Assembly (NCBI GenBank): GCA_043778625.1
Contig: JAYWFU010000076.1
Span: 1 to 21,345, forward strand
DNA: 21,345 nucleotides
Direction of reading: 5' to 3'
Source of the DNA: JACMRI01 sp043778625
GTDB taxonomy: Bacteria; Bacteroidota; Bacteroidia; UBA4408
In this document: positions 1-7,013 of the stretch, piece after piece
Layout of the letters: each line of letters starts with the position of its first letter
How positions within the stretch are numbered: the first letter of the stretch is position 1
Position numbers and translations under genes: made by a program
Notes under the pieces: model-generated
Databases searched by the model: none
The model's input: only the letters and a program-made list of their open reading frames with translations
Told to the model about the DNA's origin: nothing

Positions 1-1729
1 GTTTTTCAAACAAGTTAAGAGTTTGTTTACTCACAAAGGCATCTAATGCTGGCGGAGTAGTTTTTATGTTGTTTAATCCACGTTTAGTAGCTTCCTTAAC
101 CCACTCATCACCGTAGCCATTGCCTTCAAATCTAATTTTTTTGCACGTACCAATTATATCACGTAATACGTGCAGTATAGCATCGTCTACCTTATCGCCT
201 TTTTTAATACGAGTATCCACCGCATCTTTAAACAATAATAATTGATCGGCTACAATGGTGTTAAGTGTAGTCATAGCTTGCGAGCAATTAGCGCTTGAAC
301 CTACCGCTCTAAATTCAAATTTATTACCTGTAAATGCAAATGGCGAGGTACGATTACGGTCAGTATTATCCAACAATATTTCAGGAATTTTACCAATTAA
401 ATTTAATTTAATATCAGTCATTTCCTCAGGTTTTAATTTACCTTCTTTTACCTTACGTTCTAATTCATCTAATGTAGCTGATAGTTGCGAACCTAAAAAC
501 ACGCTCATTATTGCTGGAGGAGCTTCGTTAGCACCTAAGCGGTGGTCGTTGCCTGCACCTGCAATAGTGGCACGCATTAAGTCGGCGTGGTCGTGTACGG
601 CTTTAATAGTGTTTACAAAAAATGTTAAAAACTGTAAATTTGATTTTGGATTTTTACCAGGGCTTAATAAGTTTTTATCAGTATCAGTAGCTAAACTCCA
701 ATTATTGTGCTTACCACTACCATTAACGCCTGCAAAGGGTTTTTCGTGCAATAATACACACAGCTTGTGCCTATGCCCCACTTTGTGCATTATATCCATT
801 AACAGTTGGTTATGATCAACGGCAAGGTTAGCCTCTTCAAACACAGGTGCGCACTCAAATTGATTAGGGGCTACCTCGTTGTGGCGTGTTTTAATAGGTA
901 TGCCAAGTGCTAAAGCTTCTATTTCCAAGTCTTTCATAAAGTTTAATGCACGCTCAGGTATTGTACCAAAGTAATGGTCTTCTAACTGCTGTCCTTTAGC
1001 GGCAGCGTGCCCAAATAACGTACGACCTGTTAAAGCCAAGTCGGGACGGGCATTTACAAGAGCTTCGTCTACCAAAAAATACTCTTGCTCCCAACCTAAG
1101 GTAGCTACAACTTTGGTTATGTTCTTATCAAAATACTGGCATACTGCCGTAGCAGCTTTATCTACTGCGTTTAATGCTTTTAATAATGGTGTTTTGTAAT
1201 CGAGTGCTTCGCCAGTATACGATACAAATACTGATGGAATGCACAACGTGGTATCAATAATAAATGCGGGCGATGTAGGGTCCCAAGCCGTGTAACCTCG
1301 CGCCTCAAAAGTATTGCGAATACCACCGTTAGGGAATGATGATGCATCGGGCTCTTGCTGTACTAATTGGGTTCCTCCAAAACTATCCAAGGCCGTACCA
1401 TCACCTTGTGGATCAAAAAAACCATCGTGTTTTTCGGCGGTAAGTCCCGTAAGTGGCTGAAACCAATGCGTATAGTGGGTTGCACCTTTGCTTATGGCCC
1501 ATTCTTTCATTCCGTTAGCCACTTGCGCTGCTATTTTACGATCAATACTAATGCTATTTTTACTAGCATTTAATACGGCTTCGTGAGCTTCTTTGCTCAA
1601 GTATTCTTTCATGGCGGTAGTGCCAAATACTTTGCTACCAAACGTTTTTGACATACGGGTAGGCACATCAACATTTATTGGTGTGCGGTTTAACGATTCG
1701 TTGTAAGCTTGCTGACGAAAATTATTCAT
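1..1729 (-). CDS. glnN: Glutamine synthetase type III, N-terminal part (cut by window edge)
   Basis: Glutamine synthetase makes glutamine from glutamate, ammonia and ATP in the cytoplasm. The frame is open from ATG at 1729-1727 (MNNFRQQAYNESLNRTPI) to the left edge, giving 576 complete codons. GSIII proteins are about 730 residues, so roughly the last fifth lies outside. Visible family motifs are TLGWEQEYFLVDE, KTRHNEVAPNQFE (residues about 280-292), NGSGKHNNWSL (about 335-345), NDHRLGANEAPP, and RNRTSPFAFTGNKFEFRA near the visible end. These are characteristic of the Bacteroidota/cyanobacterial GSIII class and not of GSI or GSII. No frameshift is seen. A good promoter lies just upstream and overlaps a perfect palindrome, so regulation at that site is plausible. 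The plus-strand open frame at 255-815 is only its antisense. Confidence 0.96.
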   Translation of the reverse strand, partial: MNNFRQQAYNESLNRTPINVDVPTRMSKTFGSKVFGTTAMKEYLSKEAHEAVLNASKNSISIDRKIAAQVANGMKEWAISKGATHYTHWFQPLTGLTAEKHDGFFDPQGDGTALDSFGGTQLVQQEPDASSFPNGGIRNTFEARGYTAWDPTSPAFIIDTTLCIPSVFVSYTGEALDYKTPLLKALNAVDKAATAVCQYFDKNITKVVATLGWEQEYFLVDEALVNARPDLALTGRTLFGHAAAKGQQLEDHYFGTIPERALNFMKDLEIEALALGIPIKTRHNEVAPNQFECAPVFEEANLAVDHNQLLMDIMHKVGHRHKLCVLLHEKPFAGVNGSGKHNNWSLATDTDKNLLSPGKNPKSNLQFLTFFVNTIKAVHDHADLMRATIAGAGNDHRLGANEAPPAIMSVFLGSQLSATLDELERKVKEGKLKPEEMTDIKLNLIGKIPEILLDNTDRNRTSPFAFTGNKFEFRAVGSSANCSQAMTTLNTIVADQLLLFKDAVDTRIKKGDKVDDAILHVLRDIIGTCKKIRFEGNGYGDEWVKEATKRGLNNIKTTPPALDAFVSKQTLNLFEK

Positions 1730-1767
1730 TGAATATAGTTTTAGTTATTTTGTAGTTTATTTTGGTG

Positions 1768-1798
1768 CAAATGTAAATTTTTAGGGGGTACTATCAAA
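1768..1798 (-). promoter_or_regulatory. Bacteroidota-type promoter of the glutamine synthetase gene
   Basis: Read on the minus strand, TTTG (1798-1795) is followed by 19 bases and then TACATTTG (1775-1768). This is an exact fit to the primary sigma consensus of Bacteroidota, TTTG at -33 and TAnnTTTG at -7. The -7 box sits 38 bases before the ATG at 1729, leaving a leader of about 30 bases. The -33 box and most of the spacer lie inside the left arm of the palindrome 1779-1833. Confidence 0.75.
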
Positions 1799-1833
1799 AA
1801 ATAATTGTTTTTTTTTGATAGTACCCCCTAAAA
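1779..1833. repeat. Perfect 23-bp inverted repeat over the glnN promoter
   Basis: The arms are 1779-1801 and 1811-1833 and are fully complementary over 23 bp, with a 9-base loop. The arm contains a run of five G and the core GGTACTATCAAAA. It lies between the end of the glycosyltransferase gene (1861) and the glutamine synthetase start (1729). It could be an operator, a transcription attenuator, or an end-of-transcript hairpin for the glycosyltransferase. It lacks the run of U just after the stem on either strand that a standard intrinsic terminator needs. Overlap with the -33 box favours a regulatory role, but this is inference. Confidence 0.85.
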
Positions 1834-1860
1834 TGTATGGGTAATGGTTTTAATTAGTAG

Positions 1861-2571
1861 TTAATTCATTTTTTGAAATCGTAATTTCAATACGCCAATT
1901 AATGCTTCTTTAAATATACTCGACCCCATTTTTGATGTACCTAACTTTCTATCCTCAAATACAATGGGTACTTCCACAATTTTAAATCCCTTACACAAGG
2001 TGCGGTATTTCATCTCAATTTGAAACGCATAGCCCGTAAACTGTATTTCGTTTAATGGTAGTGCGAGCAAGGTTTTGCGAGCATAGCATTTAAACCCCGC
2101 CGTGGTATCTTTTATATTTATCCATAATATACAACGCACATACACTGATCCAAAGTAACTCATTAATATACGCCCAATAGGCCAGTTTACTACTTTACCG
2201 CCTTTAACATAGCGAGACCCTACGGCTAAGCCTGCATCATTGGCTTGGCAAGCGGCAAGTAAACGAGGCAAATCTTGTGGCTTATGACTAAAATCAGCGT
2301 CCATCTCAAACACATAATCATAGTTGCGCTCCAGTGCCCACTTAAAACCCGCAATGTAAGCCGTACCTAACCCTAGTTTACCTGTGCGTTGCAATAAATA
2401 TAATTGAGGTAGTGTAGCTTGTAGTTGTTGTACAATAGCAGCAGTACCATCTGGCGAACCATCATCAATAATTAATAGTTCGTACCCAGCGTTAAGCCCA
2501 ACTACAGCGTTAATTATGGCTGCTATGTTTTCTTTTTCGTTGTAGGTAGGTATTATTACTAATGCGTGCAT
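1861..2571 (-). CDS. Family 2 glycosyltransferase, polyprenol-phosphate mannosyltransferase (DPM1) type
   Basis: Probably transfers a hexose from a nucleotide sugar to a polyprenyl phosphate carrier at the inner face of the cytoplasmic membrane. The 236-residue protein is a single GT-A domain. It starts with VIIPTYNEKENI and carries DDGSPDGT (residues 36-43) for nucleotide binding and MDADFSH (90-96), which holds the metal-binding DxD. GSRYVKGG and the SKM segment near the C terminus are typical of DPM1-like GT2 enzymes. There is no C-terminal membrane anchor, as in the soluble short forms. The start at 2571 gives a full-length N terminus. Upstream, TATCTTTA (2611-2604) is a weak -7 box match. 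It lies immediately upstream of the palindrome and glutamine synthetase on the same strand. The sugar donor cannot be read from the sequence. Confidence 0.9.
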   Translation of the reverse strand: MHALVIIPTYNEKENIAAIINAVVGLNAGYELLIIDDGSPDGTAAIVQQLQATLPQLYLLQRTGKLGLGTAYIAGFKWALERNYDYVFEMDADFSHKPQDLPRLLAACQANDAGLAVGSRYVKGGKVVNWPIGRILMSYFGSVYVRCILWINIKDTTAGFKCYARKTLLALPLNEIQFTGYAFQIEMKYRTLCKGFKIVEVPIVFEDRKLGTSKMGSSIFKEALIGVLKLRFQKMN

Positions 2572-2650
2572 TTGTACTATATTTAATTTAAAATGATTGT
2601 GGTTAAAGATAACTTTTTTTTGAATTTTACATTATTTATTTGCGCATCTG

Positions 2651-2674
2651 CTGCTAAGTTATTATACTTAGCAG
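2651..2674. repeat. Inverted repeat, 9-bp arms
   Basis: CTGCTAAGT (2651-2659) pairs perfectly with ACTTAGCAG (2666-2674) around a 6-base AT loop. It has no U-run after it on either strand, so it is not an obvious terminator. It is the first of three adjacent repeats in this gap. Confidence 0.6.
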
Positions 2675-2685
2675 AGTACAACCCT

Positions 2686-2700
2686 ACTGTACAATACAGT
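2686..2700. repeat. Short inverted repeat, 6-bp arms
   Basis: ACTGTA (2686-2691), then CAA, then TACAGT (2695-2700). Its right arm overlaps the left arm of the next repeat by three bases (2698-2700), so the two stems would be mutually exclusive at that end. Confidence 0.4.
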
Positions 2701-2733
2701 ACTATTAAAAAAAACAGACCTTTTAATAGTACT
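2698..2733. repeat. Perfect 13-bp inverted repeat related to the glnN palindrome
   Basis: The arms AGTACTATTAAAA (2698-2710) and TTTTAATAGTACT (2721-2733) are perfectly complementary with a 10-base loop. Twelve bases of the arm, GTACTATTAAAA, match the core GTACTATCAAAA of the palindrome at 1779-1833 with one transition, and both are inverted repeats with loops of similar size. The two sites flank the glycosyltransferase gene. Confidence 0.7.
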
Positions 2734-3039
2734 TACCAGATACCTTAAAATAAAAAAATAGAAAAACATTAGCGTATAGTTATACTCAATTATAAAGGCA
2801 ATTCAAATAGTTGTTATTCTTCTTAATTATGTTCGTTAATAAAAATAAGAGAAGGATTAATATAAAAATGGAATAGAAATAGTCATTTTATGCTAACGGA
2901 AAAGAGCTAATAAACAAAATAGTTCGTAATTTAATGCAAGTAAAGTTTTATCGAAATAGAATAATTAATATACCTTAACCCCAAGTGATAGAATTACATT
3001 TTTAGATTAAAATGAATATACTTGTAAAAATATTTTTGT

Positions 3040-3855
3040 ATGAAAAACGTGTATGCTGTAGTGTGTTGTATTATGTTGCTTTGCACCATATATGCCCGTT
3101 TTGTGTACACTCCGCCAGTACACCACTATACAAGCAATTATCACGAAGAATTTAATACTGAAATGATGCAACTTAATAGTTTTGAAAAATTAGAGAATTC
3201 GTTAGCAATCACAATTAATAATAATTATAACGATACATCGTTACTAGTGAATTCTATTGACGACTTATTACGTAAGCGTTTCCTTCACTCCTACTCAAGT
3301 TATAGTTATCGCGATAATTGGATAACCACTTTATTAGGCAATTACGTGTGGCAAGATTTTAAATTTATTGTAAACCCCTACCACATTATTAAATATCCTA
3401 TGGCTGCATGTAGCCAGCAGGGACTTGTGTTTCAACAGATGTTGAGAAATCATAAAATTAAATTTGCCACCGTACAATTTAACACTACCAATGGCACAAG
3501 TGGGCATTATGCCGTAAATGCTTTTTATGGTGGCGATTGGCATTACTTTGACAGTAACATGGAACCTAAAAAAATTAAAGGAAATCCATCGATGAAAACA
3601 CTACTCAAAGATTCATTACTCACTAAAATATATACTGCCCAAAACAAAGTGTGGCTCGAAGGGAAAATTAATAACCACCTAATAGCCCGTGTAAACGAAA
3701 ATAAAGAGGCGGGTACACACATGTTATTGTTTCACACTATTACAGCATTTATAAGCAACTGGGGGTGGTTACTGTTAGGTATTATGTATATTATTATGGG
3801 TACAAAACAATACACATTTTTTAAAGCTAAACTACTAAACAAATTAACTTATTAA
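3040..3855 (+). CDS. Membrane-anchored transglutaminase-like protein
   Basis: No named family is certain, but the middle of this 271-residue protein has the layout of a transglutaminase-like cysteine hydrolase. Cys124 is in ACSQQGLVFQQML, His156 in SGHYAVNAFY and Asp171 in WHYFDSNMEP, which gives a Cys-His-Asp triad in the usual order and spacing. A hydrophobic stretch at residues about 4-21 looks like a signal anchor. A second, about 230-253, is followed by a basic tail, so the catalytic domain would be outside the cytoplasm between two membrane segments. The start ATG at 3040 places the signal anchor at the N terminus. Asparagine synthetase follows after 27 bases on the same strand, suggesting one transcript. 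It could be a protease, a peptide-modifying enzyme or an inactive binding domain. The function is not known. Confidence 0.75.
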   Translation: MKNVYAVVCCIMLLCTIYARFVYTPPVHHYTSNYHEEFNTEMMQLNSFEKLENSLAITINNNYNDTSLLVNSIDDLLRKRFLHSYSSYSYRDNWITTLLGNYVWQDFKFIVNPYHIIKYPMAACSQQGLVFQQMLRNHKIKFATVQFNTTNGTSGHYAVNAFYGGDWHYFDSNMEPKKIKGNPSMKTLLKDSLLTKIYTAQNKVWLEGKINNHLIARVNENKEAGTHMLLFHTITAFISNWGWLLLGIMYIIMGTKQYTFFKAKLLNKLTY

Positions 3856-3882
3856 ATTAGTTTATTTCAACAACAACTATTT

Positions 3883-5766
3883 ATGTGCGGCATTGCAGGT
3901 TATTTTTCTACCACATCGTTTTTTAACACTGCGCACTTGCCCAGTATGGCTAATGCCATAGCACATCGTGGGCCTAATAACGAAAGTTTTTATACTACTT
4001 CAAAAGTAGGCTTGGCGCACCGCAGGCTTAGTGTGTTAGATTTATCGGCTACGGCTAACCAACCTATGTGGAGTGCCTGCAAACGCTACGTAATTGTGTA
4101 TAATGGCGAGGTGTACAACTTTAAAACCATAGCCCAACAGCTACAACGTAAGCTAGGTAACGCCTTGCAACTAACCACCACTGGCGATACCGAAATTGTA
4201 TTGCAAGCTATAATTACATTTGGATTTGAGGTGGTAGCCACCTTTAACGGAATGTTTGCTTTTGCGTTGTACGATACGCAGTTGGAGCAGTTACATATTT
4301 ACCGCGACAAACTAGGTATTAAACCCCTATACTATTACTGGGATAATAATAACTTGGCATTTGCATCGGAACTTAAAGCAATAACTGTATTACCTAATGT
4401 AGCCAAGGAAATAAGCACACAAGCCATTGCCGAGTTTTTGCACCTTGGTTTTATACCTGCACCACATAGTATTTACAACTCAATATTCAAGTTAGAAGCA
4501 GGGCATTGTATTACTATAAGTGCTACATCATTTACCCAAAAAGCATACACTACATTAACTACCGAAATTAATAGTACTACGCTAACCAATGAGCCACAAG
4601 CATTACAAACATTAGATAGCCTACTAACCAATGCCGTGCAATTACAATTACAAAGTGATGTACCTTGTGGCGTACTATTGAGCGGAGGTACTGACTCTAG
4701 CCTTATTGCAGCCATTGCACAAAAAAATAGCAGTACACCTATTCAAACTTTTTCGATAGGTTTTAACGAAAAACAATATAACGAAGCCCTGCACGCCAAG
4801 CAAGTGGCGGCACACATAGGCACGCAACACAACGAGTTAATAGTATCGCAAAAAGAAGCCTTGCCTGTTATACAAACCATGCAGGATATTTACGACGAAC
4901 CCTATGCCGACACATCAGCCATACCTACATTATTTGTAGCACAGTTTGCTCGTAAGCAAGTAACAGTAGCCCTTTCGGGCGAAGGAGCTGATGAGCTTTT
5001 TCATGGTTATGGGGCGTATAAATGGGCCTCTCGGTTAAACACAACGGTAGCTAAAAATGCAAATAACCTTATTGCACAAGCATTACAATTAGGCAATAGC
5101 CGCTATAAACGAGTGGCCAAATTATTTGATTATAACAATTACGCACAGCAAATTCGTAGCCACATATATTCGCAAGAGCAATATAATTTTAGTGCTAACG
5201 ATTTACTAACGCTACTCACTGCTAGTTATCAGCACTATAATTTTAACACGCTCAACACAATTACCACCACTGCGCTACACCGCACGCTAACACCAGCTGA
5301 GTTACAAGCTTATTTTGACATTACTATACCCCTACAAGACGACCTACTTACCAAAGTAGATAGAGCCACAATGCACTATGGGTTAGAGGCACGCGTTCCA
5401 TTTTTAGATAATGACGTTGTTAATTTTGCACTAAATTTATCTCCTCATTTAAAAATAAAAAATGGCACTCAAAAATATTTGCTCAAGCAAGTGTTGTACA
5501 ACTATGTGCCACAAACCCTTATGCAACGCCCTAAGCAAGGTTTTGCATTGCCGCTACCGATGTGGCTAAAGCAAGATTTATATTTTATGATAAACGATTA
5601 TTTAAGCCAAGATGCAGTACAAAAAGCAGGTATGTTAAATTACCCCCAAGTACAGCAAATTGTAAAGCAGTTTATGACCAACGACCCCACATTATTTAGG
5701 CGTGTATGGCTAATGATAGTACTACAAAAATGGATATTAACACCTACTAATTTACTGAAACCGTAA
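3883..5766 (+). CDS. asnB: Asparagine synthase, glutamine-hydrolysing
   Basis: Converts aspartate, glutamine and ATP to asparagine and glutamate; homologues in polysaccharide loci may instead amidate sugar acids. The 627-residue protein starts MCGIAGYF, with Cys2 as the glutaminase nucleophile, so the ATG at 3883 is firmly set. The class II glutaminase domain (about 2-215) shows AHRGPN, YNGEVYNF (73-80), GDTE (101-104) and GMFAFALYD. The synthetase domain has the PP-loop SGGTDSS (267-273) and SGEGADELF (365-373). Both active sites appear intact, and the length fits the bacterial AsnB group found in exopolysaccharide and O-antigen clusters. It sits just behind the transglutaminase-like gene, and its last 15 bases overlap the convergent permease gene. 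The true substrate here, aspartate or another carboxylate, cannot be settled from the sequence. Confidence 0.93.
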   Translation: MCGIAGYFSTTSFFNTAHLPSMANAIAHRGPNNESFYTTSKVGLAHRRLSVLDLSATANQPMWSACKRYVIVYNGEVYNFKTIAQQLQRKLGNALQLTTTGDTEIVLQAIITFGFEVVATFNGMFAFALYDTQLEQLHIYRDKLGIKPLYYYWDNNNLAFASELKAITVLPNVAKEISTQAIAEFLHLGFIPAPHSIYNSIFKLEAGHCITISATSFTQKAYTTLTTEINSTTLTNEPQALQTLDSLLTNAVQLQLQSDVPCGVLLSGGTDSSLIAAIAQKNSSTPIQTFSIGFNEKQYNEALHAKQVAAHIGTQHNELIVSQKEALPVIQTMQDIYDEPYADTSAIPTLFVAQFARKQVTVALSGEGADELFHGYGAYKWASRLNTTVAKNANNLIAQALQLGNSRYKRVAKLFDYNNYAQQIRSHIYSQEQYNFSANDLLTLLTASYQHYNFNTLNTITTTALHRTLTPAELQAYFDITIPLQDDLLTKVDRATMHYGLEARVPFLDNDVVNFALNLSPHLKIKNGTQKYLLKQVLYNYVPQTLMQRPKQGFALPLPMWLKQDLYFMINDYLSQDAVQKAGMLNYPQVQQIVKQFMTNDPTLFRRVWLMIVLQKWILTPTNLLKP

Positions 5767-7002
5767 TGCACGCAACGGCGATATACTACTAATAACCATA
5801 GCTGGAATTAATAGTATAATTAAACTTATAATAACAGTGCCTATATTAAGGCCTAGCACCACCCAAAAGCTTAGGCTAATAGGCACGTAGGGCATATAGT
5901 ACGAGGCTTGATCAAGCGGAATAATATGAAAATACTGTTGCACCAAGCATAACCCAATACCTACCACATTACCTATTAGCAAACCCTTACCCACTAAGCG
6001 CAACGCAAACCACAAAAACACCTTACGCACCATAGCATTGCTGGCTCCCAACGATTTTAAAATACCTATGGTACTTGTGTTTTCGAGTATGGTTATGAGC
6101 AATGCGGCTATCATGTTTATGGCACTAATAAGCACTACGAGTAACAATATTACTTGCACGTTTACATCTTGCAAACGTAACCAATTTATTATTTGCGGAT
6201 ATTTATCATATACGCTTACGCTAGCTGCATCAAAGGGTAGTAGGCGGTTTACGTCATTCTGTATGGCTTTAATAGCAGCCTCGTTGTAAGTGTTGGTGGT
6301 AATTTCATAACTACTTACTTCGTTATTGTGCCAGTTATTAAGGTGTTGTACATGGCGCAAATCGGCTATTACAAACAGTTTATCAAACTCTTCGAGCCCC
6401 GTTTGGTATATGCCCACCAATTTTAATTTGCGCATGCGCGGAGGGTTTTGTACAAAGTACAGGAAAATATTTTTATTAAGTGTTAAGTTAAGTTTTGAAG
6501 CCAGTTGTTGGCTCACCATAATTTCGTTACTGGTGCTATCCTTACACAATAGCGGCGTGCGCCCTTGCTGTATATATTTGTTAAAGAAACTAAAATCGTA
6601 CTTGTAATCAACTCCTTTAAGCAATGCACCTTCAATATCGGTATTAGTTTTAACAATACATGGCATATTGGCCACAGCATTAACCTGTGTAATATTAGGG
6701 TGCTGTTGGAGTTGTGCTATGGTTGTAGCGTCAATGGTAACCGTGCGAGTTTCGAGGGCATTAGTGGGTGCAAAATTACTTACAATCATTTGCCCACTAA
6801 AACCCATTAGCTTACTTTCTATTTCGTGTTTAAACCCATTTAAAATACTAAACGCTAACAGTATCATTACAAAGCCAAGTCCAATGCCCGCAGTAGCTAT
6901 AAACGAAATAGCCCGTGTAGATTTGTTGCCTACTACTGCCCCTTGCGCTTGTGCGTTATTAGTTATTATTTTGCGTGAAATATAGCGTGAAAGGTTTTGC
7001 AT
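5752..7002 (-). CDS. LolC/LolE-like ABC transporter permease (FtsX family)
   Basis: The 416-residue inner-membrane protein has the FtsX/MacB permease layout. There is one N-terminal transmembrane segment (about 32-54), a large periplasmic MacB-PCD-like domain (about 60-270), and three C-terminal segments (about 283-305, 329-356, 376-403). The conserved cytoplasmic loop ENTSTIGILKSLGAS (307-321) is where such permeases contact their ATPase. The start RYISRKI..., followed by FILNGF-like sequence after the first membrane helix, matches the lipoprotein-releasing LolC/E group, which hands lipoproteins from the inner membrane to LolA. No LolD-like ATPase gene is in the window, so the partner must be encoded elsewhere. 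The start is only 11 bases after the stop of the GT4 gene, implying co-transcription, and the 3' end overlaps asnB by 15 bases. Confidence 0.88.
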   Translation of the reverse strand: MQNLSRYISRKIITNNAQAQGAVVGNKSTRAISFIATAGIGLGFVMILLAFSILNGFKHEIESKLMGFSGQMIVSNFAPTNALETRTVTIDATTIAQLQQHPNITQVNAVANMPCIVKTNTDIEGALLKGVDYKYDFSFFNKYIQQGRTPLLCKDSTSNEIMVSQQLASKLNLTLNKNIFLYFVQNPPRMRKLKLVGIYQTGLEEFDKLFVIADLRHVQHLNNWHNNEVSSYEITTNTYNEAAIKAIQNDVNRLLPFDAASVSVYDKYPQIINWLRLQDVNVQVILLLVVLISAINMIAALLITILENTSTIGILKSLGASNAMVRKVFLWFALRLVGKGLLIGNVVGIGLCLVQQYFHIIPLDQASYYMPYVPISLSFWVVLGLNIGTVIISLIILLIPAMVISSISPLRALRFQ

Positions 7003-7013
7003 GAATTAAAAAA

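Larger units (their letters stand above)
2572..3039. other. Gene-free interval with clustered inverted repeats
   Basis: This 468-base AT-rich stretch separates two divergent genes, the glycosyltransferase (minus) and the transglutaminase-like gene (plus). No frame longer than about 15 codons lies wholly inside it, apart from one starting at 3012 that overlaps the next gene out of frame. Its left third, 2651-2733, contains three consecutive inverted repeats listed separately. From 2740 to 3039 I see only AT-rich sequence, with no recognisable RNA gene and no convincing promoter with both boxes. TATTTTTG at 3031-3038 matches a -7 box but lies too close to the ATG at 3040. Confidence 0.7.

Noticed and set aside
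255..815. Plus-strand open frame of 186 codons
   Set aside because: It is antisense to conserved glutamine synthetase motifs and encodes nothing recognisable.
1779..1833. Intrinsic terminator for the glycosyltransferase gene
   Set aside because: The stem is long and stable, but its 3' side on the minus strand is followed by AATTTAC and not a U-run, and it sits on the next gene's promoter. It may still slow polymerase, so this is not fully excluded.
3031..3038. TATTTTTG, an exact -7 box match
   Set aside because: It ends one base before the start codon at 3040, so transcription would begin inside the gene, and there is no -33 element at the right distance.
3012..3155. Short plus-strand frame starting at ATG 3012 overlapping the transglutaminase-like gene
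   Set aside because: It overlaps the start of the larger gene out of frame, has no recognisable content, and the signal-anchor start at 3040 is far more convincing.
3040..5766. Lasso-peptide biosynthesis locus (transglutaminase-like plus Asn-synthetase-like pair)
   Set aside because: AsnB keeps an intact glutaminase Cys2, the transglutaminase-like protein has two membrane segments, and no short precursor ORF with a leader is found nearby. It is kept only as an alternative in the findings.
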